A stretch of DNA of 9,115 bases from Candidatus Woesearchaeota archaeon (GCA_018303645.1 JAGVXR010000054.1:1-9115); one strand, 5' to 3'; counted from the stretch's first letter, positions 1 to 5,604 are shown. Translations and numbers: made by a program. The notes: a model not told the origin generated them from the sequence alone.

Positions 1-720
1 GCCTTTTGCCTTTCTTGCAAAAAAAGACCTGAAATTGTTTTCAGCAAAAAAATCCACAATCTCCTGCTCTTTGCCTAAAATATCATCTGAGACATCAAGA
101 TAAAAATTAACCCTGTGCCTTCTCTGCAGCTGCTTAATCAATTCAAATTTATTTTCAGGAATTTTTACGTCATTCAAGGCAATCCAAACATCAAATTTAT
201 TGCTTATCAAAAATTCAACAAGCTCATTGCCAATACTTTCTAATCCCAACTCAACGCTGAATTGCACAGATTTGCCTGTTTTTTTGAATTCTTCAGCAAA
301 TCTGCCTATTACTTCAAAATTCTCCAGAAGCTTGCCCTTAAATTTCACAGTTAATTCCCTTGACGGGCTCTGCACTATAAAATCTACAATATTTTTTGTA
401 TTTCCTTCATCAAACTTTGCATCATCCAAAGAAATGACATGATTGTAAGTTCCCCTGAATAAATGCCTTGAGCGCTGCCTGAACTCGTTAATAAGCTTTT
501 CAGAATTGCTTTGTGTTATAACAAATCCGTTTTCCTTCAGCAATGAAAACAATGCTTGATTCTCATCAATTTTGCCATGCCTCACCAAATCAAACTCTTC
601 CCTGCTTAAATAAACCCAGAACCCGAAATCGTTGGTCAGCAGGAACCCATCTTTTAAAGGCTTAAACCTGTAATGGTTAATAACATGCTCTTTTTCCAGA
701 TTGAAGTAGGTCAAAGCCAT
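1..720 (-). CDS. HxsB-like protein, apparently radical-SAM-dead (partial, C-terminus off window)
   Basis: The frame is open from the ATG at 720 to the window edge, giving 240 residues with no stop. Residues 17-33 (YRFKPLKDGFLLTNDFG) and 38-66 match the N-terminal region I remember for HxsB, the radical SAM maturase of the His-Xaa-Ser peptide-modification system. Residues 110-140 (IVDFIVQSPS, LTVKFKG, LLENFEV) and 221-240 (EIVDFFAENNFRSFFAR) also follow HxsB core blocks. In HxsB the segment after the LFRG block (residues 87-90) holds CxxxCxxC. Here the protein runs directly from TYNHVIS into DDAKFDEGN, and no cysteine occurs anywhere in the 240 residues. The GGEP-type SAM motif is also replaced (KGKLLEN). 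I infer a non-catalytic partner or scaffold paralogue. It starts one base after the upstream hxsD-like stop, so it is in the same operon. A different fold origin is possible but less likely. Confidence 0.72.
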   Translation of the reverse strand, partial: MALTYFNLEKEHVINHYRFKPLKDGFLLTNDFGFWVYLSREEFDLVRHGKIDENQALFSLLKENGFVITQSNSEKLINEFRQRSRHLFRGTYNHVISLDDAKFDEGNTKNIVDFIVQSPSRELTVKFKGKLLENFEVIGRFAEEFKKTGKSVQFSVELGLESIGNELVEFLISNKFDVWIALNDVKIPENKFELIKQLQRRHRVNFYLDVSDDILGKEQEIVDFFAENNFRSFFARKAKG

Positions 721-721
721 T

Positions 722-943
722 TTAGCTTTTAATCAGGCCCAGCAGGTAATTATAAAAATCATAGCCAAGCTTTTGCATGTCTATCTCGTCAGTTTTTGGC
801 TTCAGGACGAGCTTTTCACCTTCAAATCTCGAATCGCATACGTCATGAAAATCGGCCATTGATTGCCTGATAACCTCTTCAGGATAGAAAGTCTTGTTAA
901 AAGTCAGAATGACTGCATTATTTTCCACAACAACTCTTTTCAT
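722..943 (-). CDS. Short HxsD-like protein (second paralogue)
   Basis: This gene encodes 73 residues from ATG 943. That ATG overlaps the upstream TGA as ATGA, which favours it over the in-frame GTG at 952 and implies translational coupling. The sequence has the HxsD-type pattern: a short beta-rich start (VENNAVILTFNKTFY), a YPEEVIRQSMADF helix at 20-32, a basic-aliphatic strand (KLVLKPK, 44-50) and a C-terminal LGYDFYNYLLGL helix. It is shorter than its upstream neighbour and lacks the AAYxFxDxxY motif seen there. HxsD proteins are small partners of the radical SAM maturases HxsB and HxsC, possibly peptide-handling subunits (their role is little established). The fixed position between an hxsD-like and an hxsB-like gene is the strongest support. 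Family membership is inferred from motif and context. Confidence 0.6.
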   Translation of the reverse strand: MKRVVVENNAVILTFNKTFYPEEVIRQSMADFHDVCDSRFEGEKLVLKPKTDEIDMQKLGYDFYNYLLGLIKS

Positions 944-1308
944 TTTTTCCACGGCTTGGAATTTTCAAGGCTTCCTGTTTCCTGCGCATGCCGATGCGCA
1001 CTCATTCCTGCTGTCTGAAGAACCCTGTGCAGTATGTGCTCCCTCAAATGCGCGTTTCTTGCAAGCTGAACAGCGTAAGAGCCGTAATTGACAAGCTCAT
1101 TGTTGAATTCCATGGCTATTTTTTCCATATCATCAGTTTTTTCCTTTGGCTTTATCTCAACAATTACTTCTTCTTCAGGATTGCCGTCAAGAACAATGTA
1201 ATTTTTATCAGTAAATATGTAAGCTGCTGAAAATATAACATCCAAAGGGTATATTTTTGGGTTTACAGAAACAAATATGCTGCCGTCTTTTATCTCATAG
1301 TTTCCCAT
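940..1308 (-). CDS. HxsD-like protein of a His-Xaa-Ser-type system
   Basis: This gene encodes 122 residues from ATG 1308. An in-frame ATG at 1362 and TTG at 1365 would lengthen it, but they overlap the TATA-like TTTAAATA at 1351-1358, so 1308 fits better. Residues 20-36 (YPLDVIFSAAYIFTDKN), 48-55 (VIVEIKPK) and 66-79 (MEFNNELVNYGSYA) match the remembered HxsD pattern of YPLxxIxxAAYxFxD, then VELRPK, then EFxNELxNY. A histidine-rich tail follows (HLREHILHRVL, then AHRHAQ). The family occurs beside the radical SAM enzymes HxsB and HxsC. Here it is the first gene of a three-gene operon, coupled to the next gene by ATGA. No substrate with His-Xaa-Ser repeats is visible in the window, so the peptide target is unknown. 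Confidence 0.7.
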   Translation of the reverse strand: MGNYEIKDGSIFVSVNPKIYPLDVIFSAAYIFTDKNYIVLDGNPEEEVIVEIKPKEKTDDMEKIAMEFNNELVNYGSYAVQLARNAHLREHILHRVLQTAGMSAHRHAQETGSLENSKPWKK

Positions 1309-1350
1309 GAAAAAAGGAATACCAACATGTTTTATAAATTTTGCTAAACA

Positions 1351-1390
1351 ATATTTAAACATCAAAATTCCACTTATGTTTCATAAGTGG
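1351..1390 (-). promoter_or_regulatory. Promoter and candidate operator of the hxs-like operon
   Basis: On the minus strand a TATA-like TTTAAATA (1351-1358) lies 43-50 nt before ATG 1308. Immediately upstream is a perfect inverted repeat with 9-bp arms, CCACTTATG at 1370-1378 and CATAAGTGG at 1382-1390, around a 3-nt centre. The placement next to the TATA/BRE area suits a repressor or activator site. A hairpin ending the upstream peptidase transcript is the alternative, though no T-run follows. Confidence 0.5.
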
Positions 1391-1563
1391 TTTATGTGTA
1401 GCTAAATATTGCATGGAATTTGGATGTGCTCAAAAATTATCCATCAGTAAGTGAAATTTTGTAGCCATGAAAATTCATTGAATTTTCAGGGTTTCGAAAA
1501 TCGTGGATTTTCGCAATGTCCAAAACCACGCTATGTTTATCCTAATGTGATCATGCCACTCAT
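1391..1563. other. Intergenic spacer with clustered inverted repeats
   Basis: No credible gene is present. The spacer holds TGAAAATTCA/TGAATTTTCA (1468-1488, 10-bp arms, 1-nt spacer). It also holds CGAAAATC-GTG-GATTTTCG (1495-1513, 8-bp arms). The CGTGG at 1502-1506 can instead pair with CCACG at 1527-1531. It lies between the stop of the A24 peptidase and the hxs-like promoter. It could be a binding-site cluster, a structured 3' end or a small RNA. The plus-strand open frame across it is a chance frame that runs into the peptidase antisense. Confidence 0.45.
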
Positions 1564-2613
1564 TTATGATGGGTGGTTTTTGACAAAATGCAGAATAATG
1601 GTAAGCATAACGCCTGAAAATAGGAAAGGGGCAAATGGCATAGTGGCTTGTATTCTTAAAGTCCTGAACGGCAGCCTTTTCTGCAAGGATTTGAGCCTTT
1701 TAATTTCATTTTTGCCCAGCACATCCGGGTTAAACAGCAATCCGCCCCCTGCTTTTGCCTCGCCAATTATTGAAAAGCTTTTCATTCTCTTGAAATATCT
1801 GCCTTTGGAAAAATAAATAATTTCCGCAGGAATCATGCCTTCCCTTAGCTGGCTGAGCTGCACTTCGTAAGAAAAGTATTTCATGCCCATTGATACGATA
1901 AAAACCCTTACAATCAAAAAGAGCAGCAGCAATGCCAAAAACCAGGGCAAAAAGCTAAAAGTGTAGATGCTTTTGTCAAATAATATCCGCGCCAAAGATA
2001 CAGCTAATACGATGTAAATAAAATCAAATTTGAAAACCTTCTCAACAAAATTGTAAAGCAAATACATTATTAGCAGCAACAAAAATATGTTTCCCCTTAA
2101 CCCGAAATAGTTCAGGGAAATCTGCGCCAGCCACGAAATGCCAAAGATGAACAGCGCTATCCTAAGCATGGTTTTGGATTCAAGAGCCCTTTTGAAATGG
2201 GACAGCTTTTCTTCATAGCTAGTCTTTAAAAAAATCTGCGCTAAAAAATACGCCATAACAGGCACAAATGTTGCCGCTAAAATAACGAAGAACGAAGAGA
2301 ATCCCTTTGAATGAATCGGCACTAACATGACAAAAGCAAAAAACAGCTTTGCGTCGCCTGCCCTCCAGAGCCCCATATGCCAGAGCGCAAAGCCTATGGC
2401 CAAGGCAAGCATGGCGTTAAATGCAATGCGAAAAATTGAATCTATAGTTAAGCCATATACATTCCCAAGCAGGAAAAGAGATGCATAAGCAATAACTGAA
2501 TAAACAATCGCCAAAACAACCCACTTATTCCTTATCTTCCCAAACTTAATGTCCTCATAGGAAGTCACAATACCCAGAAGCAGAATCATCGGCAGAAACC
2601 AGTAAATGAGCAT
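1564..2613 (-). CDS. A24-family prepilin peptidase (archaeal, EppA/FlaK-like)
   Basis: This is a 349-residue polytopic membrane protein. Helix 1 (2-18) is followed by YEDIKFGKIRN, where D21 matches the first catalytic aspartate of type III/IV prepilin peptidases. The second motif is RAGD at 84-87, with D87 as the second aspartate. The usual first glycine of GxGD is arginine here. Further membrane segments lie near 31-50, 63-83, 105-128, 149-170, 174-190, 196-212 and 219-241. The C-terminal part (REGMIPAE at 258-264, then basic residues and PFAPFLFSGVML) resembles the archaeal peptidase A24 C-terminal type II domain. It would cut class III signal peptides at the cytoplasmic face. The three pilins at 6590-8058 are plausible substrates. 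ATG 2613 is only about 24 nt from a TATA box, so the message is probably leaderless. Confidence 0.87.
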   Translation of the reverse strand: MLIYWFLPMILLLGIVTSYEDIKFGKIRNKWVVLAIVYSVIAYASLFLLGNVYGLTIDSIFRIAFNAMLALAIGFALWHMGLWRAGDAKLFFAFVMLVPIHSKGFSSFFVILAATFVPVMAYFLAQIFLKTSYEEKLSHFKRALESKTMLRIALFIFGISWLAQISLNYFGLRGNIFLLLLIMYLLYNFVEKVFKFDFIYIVLAVSLARILFDKSIYTFSFLPWFLALLLLFLIVRVFIVSMGMKYFSYEVQLSQLREGMIPAEIIYFSKGRYFKRMKSFSIIGEAKAGGGLLFNPDVLGKNEIKRLKSLQKRLPFRTLRIQATMPFAPFLFSGVMLTIILHFVKNHPS

Positions 2614-2630
2614 ATATTCAATATTTGTTA

Positions 2631-2641
2631 TATTTTATAAA
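2631..2641 (-). promoter_or_regulatory. TATA box of the A24 peptidase gene
   Basis: TTTATAAAATA on the minus strand is centred about 24 nt before ATG 2613. This is the archaeal spacing expected for a leaderless transcript. It follows directly after the 23-codon remnant of repeat copy A, so read-through from that repeat's promoter could also contribute. Confidence 0.55.
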
Positions 2642-2644
2642 AAC

Positions 2645-2716
2645 TTATTGTTTCTCTGCTTTTTCCAGCCCTTTGGCAGGATTCATCATCCTCGCTTCCA
2701 ATCCATTATCTTCCAT
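2645..2716 (-). pseudogene. 23-codon remnant of the metalloprotease 5' end
   Basis: Translation from ATG 2716 gives MEDNGLEARMMNPAKGLEKA followed by EKQ and a stop. The first 20 residues are identical to the start of the lipoprotein metalloprotease at 4450-5604. After position 2657 the sequence diverges and meets a TAA at 2645-2647. It is therefore a truncated duplicate of the gene start, carrying its promoter. It may be a non-functional leftover or a tiny upstream ORF of the A24 peptidase gene. Confidence 0.6.
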
Positions 2717-2787
2717 CCCAACCACTTAACAGCCTTTGTTTTGCCCCTTTATAAATCTTTTGGTTTTTTACTATATGGGAGTGATGA
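2657..2787 (-). repeat. Promoter-plus-start cassette, copy A
   Basis: Positions 2657-2737 (81 bases) are identical to 5545-5625. The similarity continues with a few substitutions to about 2787 (5675 in copy C). The cassette contains a minus-strand TATA (TTTATAAA, 2748-2755) inside an AAAGATTTATAAAGGGG context, a leader, and the first 20 codons of the metalloprotease gene. A conserved upstream stretch (CACTC, then TATAGTAAAAAA in copies B and C) lies further out. Confidence 0.85.
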
Positions 2788-2812
2788 ATGATAAGTATAT
2801 TGCCCGATTTTA

Positions 2813-2857
2813 TTTCAATATTGAAAAATATCAGCAACAACAAAGTTTTTATATATA
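2813..2857 (+). promoter_or_regulatory. Promoter and 14-bp palindrome before the BrnT-like gene
   Basis: A TATA box (TTTTTATATATA, 2846-2857) is centred about 30 nt before ATG 2883. A perfect 14-bp palindrome, TTTCAATATTGAAA (2813-2826), lies about 20 nt upstream of it. Toxin-antitoxin operons are usually autoregulated through such palindromes, so this is a candidate operator (inference). Confidence 0.5.
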
Positions 2858-2882
2858 GGATGTATTTATTAAAATAGTTATT

Positions 2883-3146
2883 ATGAAATTTAGCAACATA
2901 ATAATAGAAGATAAAATAAAAGAGAAGATATTAACAAAGCATCGTGTTGAAGCAGAAGAAATCAAGCGAGTTTTGTTGAGCAATCCTTTAGTGTTAAGGG
3001 CAAAATACGAAAGGTACATGGCGATTGGCAAAGATGAGATATACTTAACAATCATTTTTGAATCAAAAAAAGATATTACCAGCATAATAACTGCTTATCA
3101 TTCATCAGAAGCTCAAATAAAATTGTATAAAAAGAAAAAATTTTGA
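2883..3146 (+). CDS. BrnT-like / DUF4258-like toxin of a toxin-antitoxin pair
   Basis: This gene encodes 87 residues. The pattern is KHRVEAEEIKRVLLSNP (19-35), then LRAKYERYMAIGKDEIYLTIIFE, then SIITAYHSSEAQIKLYKKKK. It resembles BrnT and related RelE-fold toxins: a KHGVxxEEVEEV-like helix, an R/YxxxG strand, a central strand near LTIIF and a C-terminal ITAxxxxxxxxxLYxxRK. Those toxins are ribonucleases that stop translation. The stop overlaps the first bases of the next frame, and ATG 3149 follows at once, as in paired toxin and antitoxin genes. The start sits about 30 nt after a TATA box. The partner is a zinc-finger protein rather than a typical BrnA, so the exact family is uncertain. Confidence 0.6.
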   Translation: MKFSNIIIEDKIKEKILTKHRVEAEEIKRVLLSNPLVLRAKYERYMAIGKDEIYLTIIFESKKDITSIITAYHSSEAQIKLYKKKKF

Positions 3147-3148
3147 AA

Positions 3149-3487
3149 ATGACAAAGGAACTTTATAAAAATCTCAAATATAAAGATTTGGAAAAATTAG
3201 AAGAGGTAAAGGCAGAAATAAATGAAGAGTCGTTTAAAGTAGTGGAGGGGATATGCCCAAATTGTAATTTAAAAATGGAAAAATTCATTGAAAATAAAAA
3301 TCTTCTTGATGGTGCTATTACATTTCATATAATAAAATTCCGATGTGAGAAGTGCAACAAAGAGTTCTTGGATATTGAACAGGCACAAAAATATGACTTG
3401 TACTTATTATTTGAGAAATTCTCTAAAAAACCTGCACGTAATTTTGGGAATATTGTAAATAAACTTAAGGTGCTTGTTGAAGTTTGA
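3149..3487 (+). CDS. Zinc-finger protein, probable antitoxin partner of the BrnT-like gene
   Basis: This gene encodes 112 residues from ATG 3149. An in-frame TTG at 3143 overlapping the upstream stop is the alternative start. Two CxxC knuckles, CPNC and CEKC, about 30 residues apart, form a four-cysteine zinc ribbon of the YgiT/MqsA-like type. They are preceded by a charged helical N-terminus and followed by a QKYDLYLLFEKF helix and a basic C-terminus (KKPARNFGNIVNKLK). Its position two bases after the toxin stop argues for an antitoxin that binds and neutralises the toxin and perhaps the promoter. I do not recognise a named family for the full length. A separate DNA-binding regulator is the alternative. 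Confidence 0.5.
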   Translation: MTKELYKNLKYKDLEKLEEVKAEINEESFKVVEGICPNCNLKMEKFIENKNLLDGAITFHIIKFRCEKCNKEFLDIEQAQKYDLYLLFEKFSKKPARNFGNIVNKLKVLVEV

Positions 3488-3661
3488 TTAGTTTTTCCCG
3501 CACGGGTTTGTTACACATTCGTCCACTAAGCCGTCACAATCGTTGTCCAATCCATCGCATGCTGTTTCCTTAAAAGAGTCAGGGTAAACTGCTCCAATGC
3601 AATCTCCCCATTTGCCGTCTGCTGTAGTTTCCAACGCCCCTTCCAAACCCCCATTTCCCAT
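3488..3661 (-). CDS. 57-aa protein with a MopE-type metal-binding motif
   Basis: ATG 3661 to TAA 3488 encodes 57 residues. The core reads KWGDCIGAVYPDS, then ACDGLDNDCDGLVDEC. This matches the repeat unit of MopE-like putative metal-binding proteins (consensus GxWGxCxGxVxPxxExCDGxDNDCDGxxDE), in which Asp-rich loops coordinate a metal such as Ca2+. Usually the motif repeats inside large secreted proteins. Here there is a single unit with no signal peptide. It starts about 27 nt after the TATA of repeat copy B, so it could be expressed as a leaderless message. It converges on the zinc-finger gene with no spacer: its stop codon directly abuts that gene's end. It is either a gene fragment captured by the promoter repeat or a true mini-protein. 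Confidence 0.55.
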   Translation of the reverse strand: MGNGGLEGALETTADGKWGDCIGAVYPDSFKETACDGLDNDCDGLVDECVTNPCGKN

Positions 3662-3666
3662 AGGCT

Positions 3667-3727
3667 ATTCCTTTATTTTGCCCCTTTATAAATCTTTCTA
3701 TTTTTTACTATAGTAGAGTGATAAAGA
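3667..3727 (-). repeat. Promoter cassette, copy B
   Basis: About 55 bases match the promoter part of copies A and C, from CTTTATTTTGCCCC through TTTATAAA (3685-3692) to TTTTTTACTATA and GAGTGATAAAG. The leader differs from the other copies. The first codons after the ATG (MGNGGLEG) only loosely resemble MEDNGLEA in copies A and C. It drives the 57-aa MopE-motif frame on the minus strand. Confidence 0.75.
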
Positions 3728-3740
3728 TTGAAAAGAAAGG

Positions 3741-3748
3741 TTTATATA
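3741..3748 (+). promoter_or_regulatory. TATA box of the mazEF-like operon
   Basis: TTTATATA in an AAAGGTTTATATACC context is centred about 28 nt before ATG 3773. This fits an archaeal promoter producing a leaderless transcript. The antitoxin is the first gene transcribed. Confidence 0.6.
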
Positions 3749-3772
3749 CCTAAGATTTTGTAATGGAATAAT

Positions 3773-3976
3773 ATGGAAATACAACTATCAAAAGATACTA
3801 AAAACAAACTAAATGAGGTATCATCTATATTAGGTATAAGGGACAGGGATGTTGTTAATAGAGCCCTGCTTTTTTATTTAGATACTATCTCAAAACAGTT
3901 AGAACTAAAGAGAGAGATGGCTTCTTGGGACTACTTAAGCGATGAAGCATTGGCAAAATTTGATAAATTAATATGA
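3773..3976 (+). CDS. Ribbon-helix-helix antitoxin of a MazF pair
   Basis: This gene encodes 67 residues. The N-terminal 40 (MEIQLSKDTKNKLNEVSSIL, then RDRDVVNRALLFYLDTI) form a beta strand and two helices typical of ribbon-helix-helix DNA-binding antitoxins. The C-terminal helical tail (KREMASWDYLSDEALAKFDKLI) is the sort of segment that wraps the toxin. The stop overlaps the mazF start as ATGA, giving coupled translation. It is expected to neutralise MazF and repress its own promoter. The family (MazE-like RHH) is inferred from the partner and the fold pattern. Confidence 0.8.
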   Translation: MEIQLSKDTKNKLNEVSSILGIRDRDVVNRALLFYLDTISKQLELKREMASWDYLSDEALAKFDKLI

Positions 3977-4299
3977 AAAAAGGAGATATCTGGTTAGTTG
4001 AGCTACCTTCTTCTAACGGTCAAGAGCAAGAAGGCTTAAGACCGGCTATAATTTTCGCGGATACTGGAATTGGCGTAGCTACAGTTATTCCACTTACTTC
4101 AAATTTACAGGCATTAAGATTTCAAGATACTTATACAATAGAAAAATCAAAAGTCAATGAGCTTGGTGCAGACTCCGTAGCATTGATTTTTCAATTGAGG
4201 GCAATAGATTCAAAGCGCCTAAAGAAAAAAATCGGAGATTTAGAGAATAGGCATACTAATAAGATAGATGAGCTGATTACCAAGTACTTAAATCTTTAG
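3973..4299 (+). CDS. mazF: MazF/PemK-family mRNA interferase toxin
   Basis: This gene encodes 108 residues, a normal length for MazF. Recognisable blocks are KKGDIWLVELP (2-12), QEGLRPAIIF, the VIPLTSN strand, and the SVALIFQLRAIDSKRLKKKIGDL block near the C-terminal third, which includes the conserved R-x-I-D of PemK-like toxins. Members cleave RNA at short motifs and halt translation. It overlaps the upstream antitoxin by four bases (ATGA). No truncation or missing motif is seen. Its 3' end converges on a small minus-strand ORF at 4323. Confidence 0.92.
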   Translation: MKKGDIWLVELPSSNGQEQEGLRPAIIFADTGIGVATVIPLTSNLQALRFQDTYTIEKSKVNELGADSVALIFQLRAIDSKRLKKKIGDLENRHTNKIDELITKYLNL

Positions 4300-4322
4300 C
4301 ATCAATAATTCTACGTTAAGTT

Positions 4323-4418
4323 TCAAAGACTACTAATAAGCGCAGAATAAGCAAACTCTATATTAAGCACAAGAAGTAATCCTATTGCTAACAACAAAAC
4401 CCTCTTTTTTGCTTTCAT
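4323..4418 (-). CDS. 31-aa orphan signal-peptide ORF, copy 1
   Basis: ATG 4418 gives a 31-residue product beginning MKAKKRVLLLAIGLLLVLN and ending IEFAYSALISSL. It has a basic start, a long hydrophobic core and an AYSA cleavage-like site, so it is essentially a type I signal peptide with a few residues after it. An AAGAGAG stretch just before the ATG may serve as a ribosome-binding site. It starts 31 nt after the metalloprotease stop, in the same direction, so it is probably co-transcribed. A homologous ORF lies at 6505-6603. The stop context is also similar, which suggests that the short form itself was duplicated. No function is recognised. Confidence 0.45.
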   Translation of the reverse strand: MKAKKRVLLLAIGLLLVLNIEFAYSALISSL

Positions 4419-4449
4419 CTCTCTTATTCAACTACTTTTAACTGACTTG

Positions 4450-5604
4450 TTAATATAATTTTCTAAATCTGCCCTGTTCTAACTGGCTGTCATGCATAAA
4501 TCGTCCCATTGCTTCTGCTTGCTGGTTTGAAATCATAACTTCTACTCTGCCATTACTGAGTATCCTAACAGGTTCTCTTGGATACTTTGAATTTATTTGG
4601 TTGATTTTTCTAGCTAAGTCTGTTAATCCTCGTTGTATCATGACTCGTTCCTCCGAACTAGACCTGAATATTTGATCCAGAAAGAATTGCATTCCTTTTG
4701 AATAAGTTAATTCCTGTGTATTTAGATGGTTTATTATTTCTTCTGGACTCTTAACTCTTTTGTCCATTTTGAAACTTAAAGCAAATAAATCAGCGCCTTC
4801 CTCACTCAGGCTATATTTGATATGATGAACTTCATGCATTGATAATCTTTCAATTAGCTCGTCTAGGGCTTTACCGCCTCCATAATCGTTTCTTAATGAT
4901 ATGTATGGTATAAACATCACAGGCTTTTTGGTCTTGTCAAGAAGATAAATATCCCCTTTATTATAATCGGGATGAGTTAAAAACACCTTTTCATCAAGCA
5001 AAATACGCTCATAAGTCCCCAGATGTTCTCCAAAAGCATAAGCCTCAAATTTGTCTTGCTTAAAAATTTTATGAATGTTTATTTTTTTAGGGGGTCCTAT
5101 ATCGCGGGTCAAAGCTAATCCTTTTGGAATTAGATATTTGTTAAGAGGAGCAAAACGACGTATATCCATTTCTAATTGGTCCTCCTCATTCTTAGTTTTT
5201 ATGTTAAAATTATTCATAAGATACCTCTTCAATATTTGGAATTCCCTTGATTCCTGTGATGCATCTTTTGTAATTAATGCAGCACAGACATAATCCTTCA
5301 TATTATTTAGCAGTTCTTCACCTTCTTTGTCAAGACTGCTTGATGTGGCTCTTGTTTCGCATGCTTGCTTAGGAGAATAAGCTGTTGCTGGAATTGTTAT
5401 TCGAGTGCCGCCTGGAAGGACTATGACTCTTGGAGAGCTTCCCATATTTCCGGCTGCGCAGCCGCCTAATACAGCAGCTAAACCGATTGCTGCCAAATTC
5501 AAGCCCATGTATTCCCTTACTCTCGTAACTAGCCCTTTGCCTGATGCTTTTTCCAGCCCTTTGGCAGGATTCATCATCCTCGCTTCCAATCCATTATCTT
5601 CCAT
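4450..5604 (-). CDS. Lipoprotein with HEVHH zinc metalloprotease motif
   Basis: This gene encodes 384 residues from ATG 5604. A GTG at 5613 would add three codons and lies about 26 nt from the TATA, so a leaderless GTG start is possible. After a long charged N-terminus (1-33) comes a hydrophobic stretch (34-48) ending in the lipobox LGGC with C49. This suggests a lipid-anchored extracytoplasmic protein. The catalytic signature is SMHEVHHIKYSL (255-266), an HExxH zincin with H257, E258 and H260. EEGADLFAL (268-276) probably supplies the glutamate ligand, as in gluzincins. The remainder is unrecognised. The promoter and first 20 codons are duplicated at 2657-2787. The substrate is unknown. A short signal-peptide ORF follows in the same direction. 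Confidence 0.65.
   Translation of the reverse strand: MEDNGLEARMMNPAKGLEKASGKGLVTRVREYMGLNLAAIGLAAVLGGCAAGNMGSSPRVIVLPGGTRITIPATAYSPKQACETRATSSSLDKEGEELLNNMKDYVCAALITKDASQESREFQILKRYLMNNFNIKTKNEEDQLEMDIRRFAPLNKYLIPKGLALTRDIGPPKKINIHKIFKQDKFEAYAFGEHLGTYERILLDEKVFLTHPDYNKGDIYLLDKTKKPVMFIPYISLRNDYGGGKALDELIERLSMHEVHHIKYSLSEEGADLFALSFKMDKRVKSPEEIINHLNTQELTYSKGMQFFLDQIFRSSSEERVMIQRGLTDLARKINQINSKYPREPVRILSNGRVEVMISNQQAEAMGRFMHDSQLEQGRFRKLY

Noticed and set aside
200..442. Plus-strand 80-aa open frame
   Set aside because: It is antisense to the well-supported HxsB-like frame, has biased composition and has no promoter.
1370..1390. Hairpin as a terminator of the A24 peptidase transcript
   Set aside because: No T-run follows, and it lies about 175 bases past the stop, next to the next promoter. 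An operator is more likely.
1451..1816. Plus-strand 121-aa open frame
   Set aside because: It begins in the inverted-repeat spacer and continues antisense through the A24 peptidase C-terminus, with no family signal.
2606..2791. Plus-strand 61-aa open frame
   Set aside because: It is the antisense of repeat copy A and the A24 promoter. Its apparent coding character comes from the duplicated minus-strand gene start.
2849..3085. Minus-strand 78-aa hydrophobic frame
   Set aside because: It is antisense to the BrnT-like gene. The AT-rich complement gives a false membrane-protein look.
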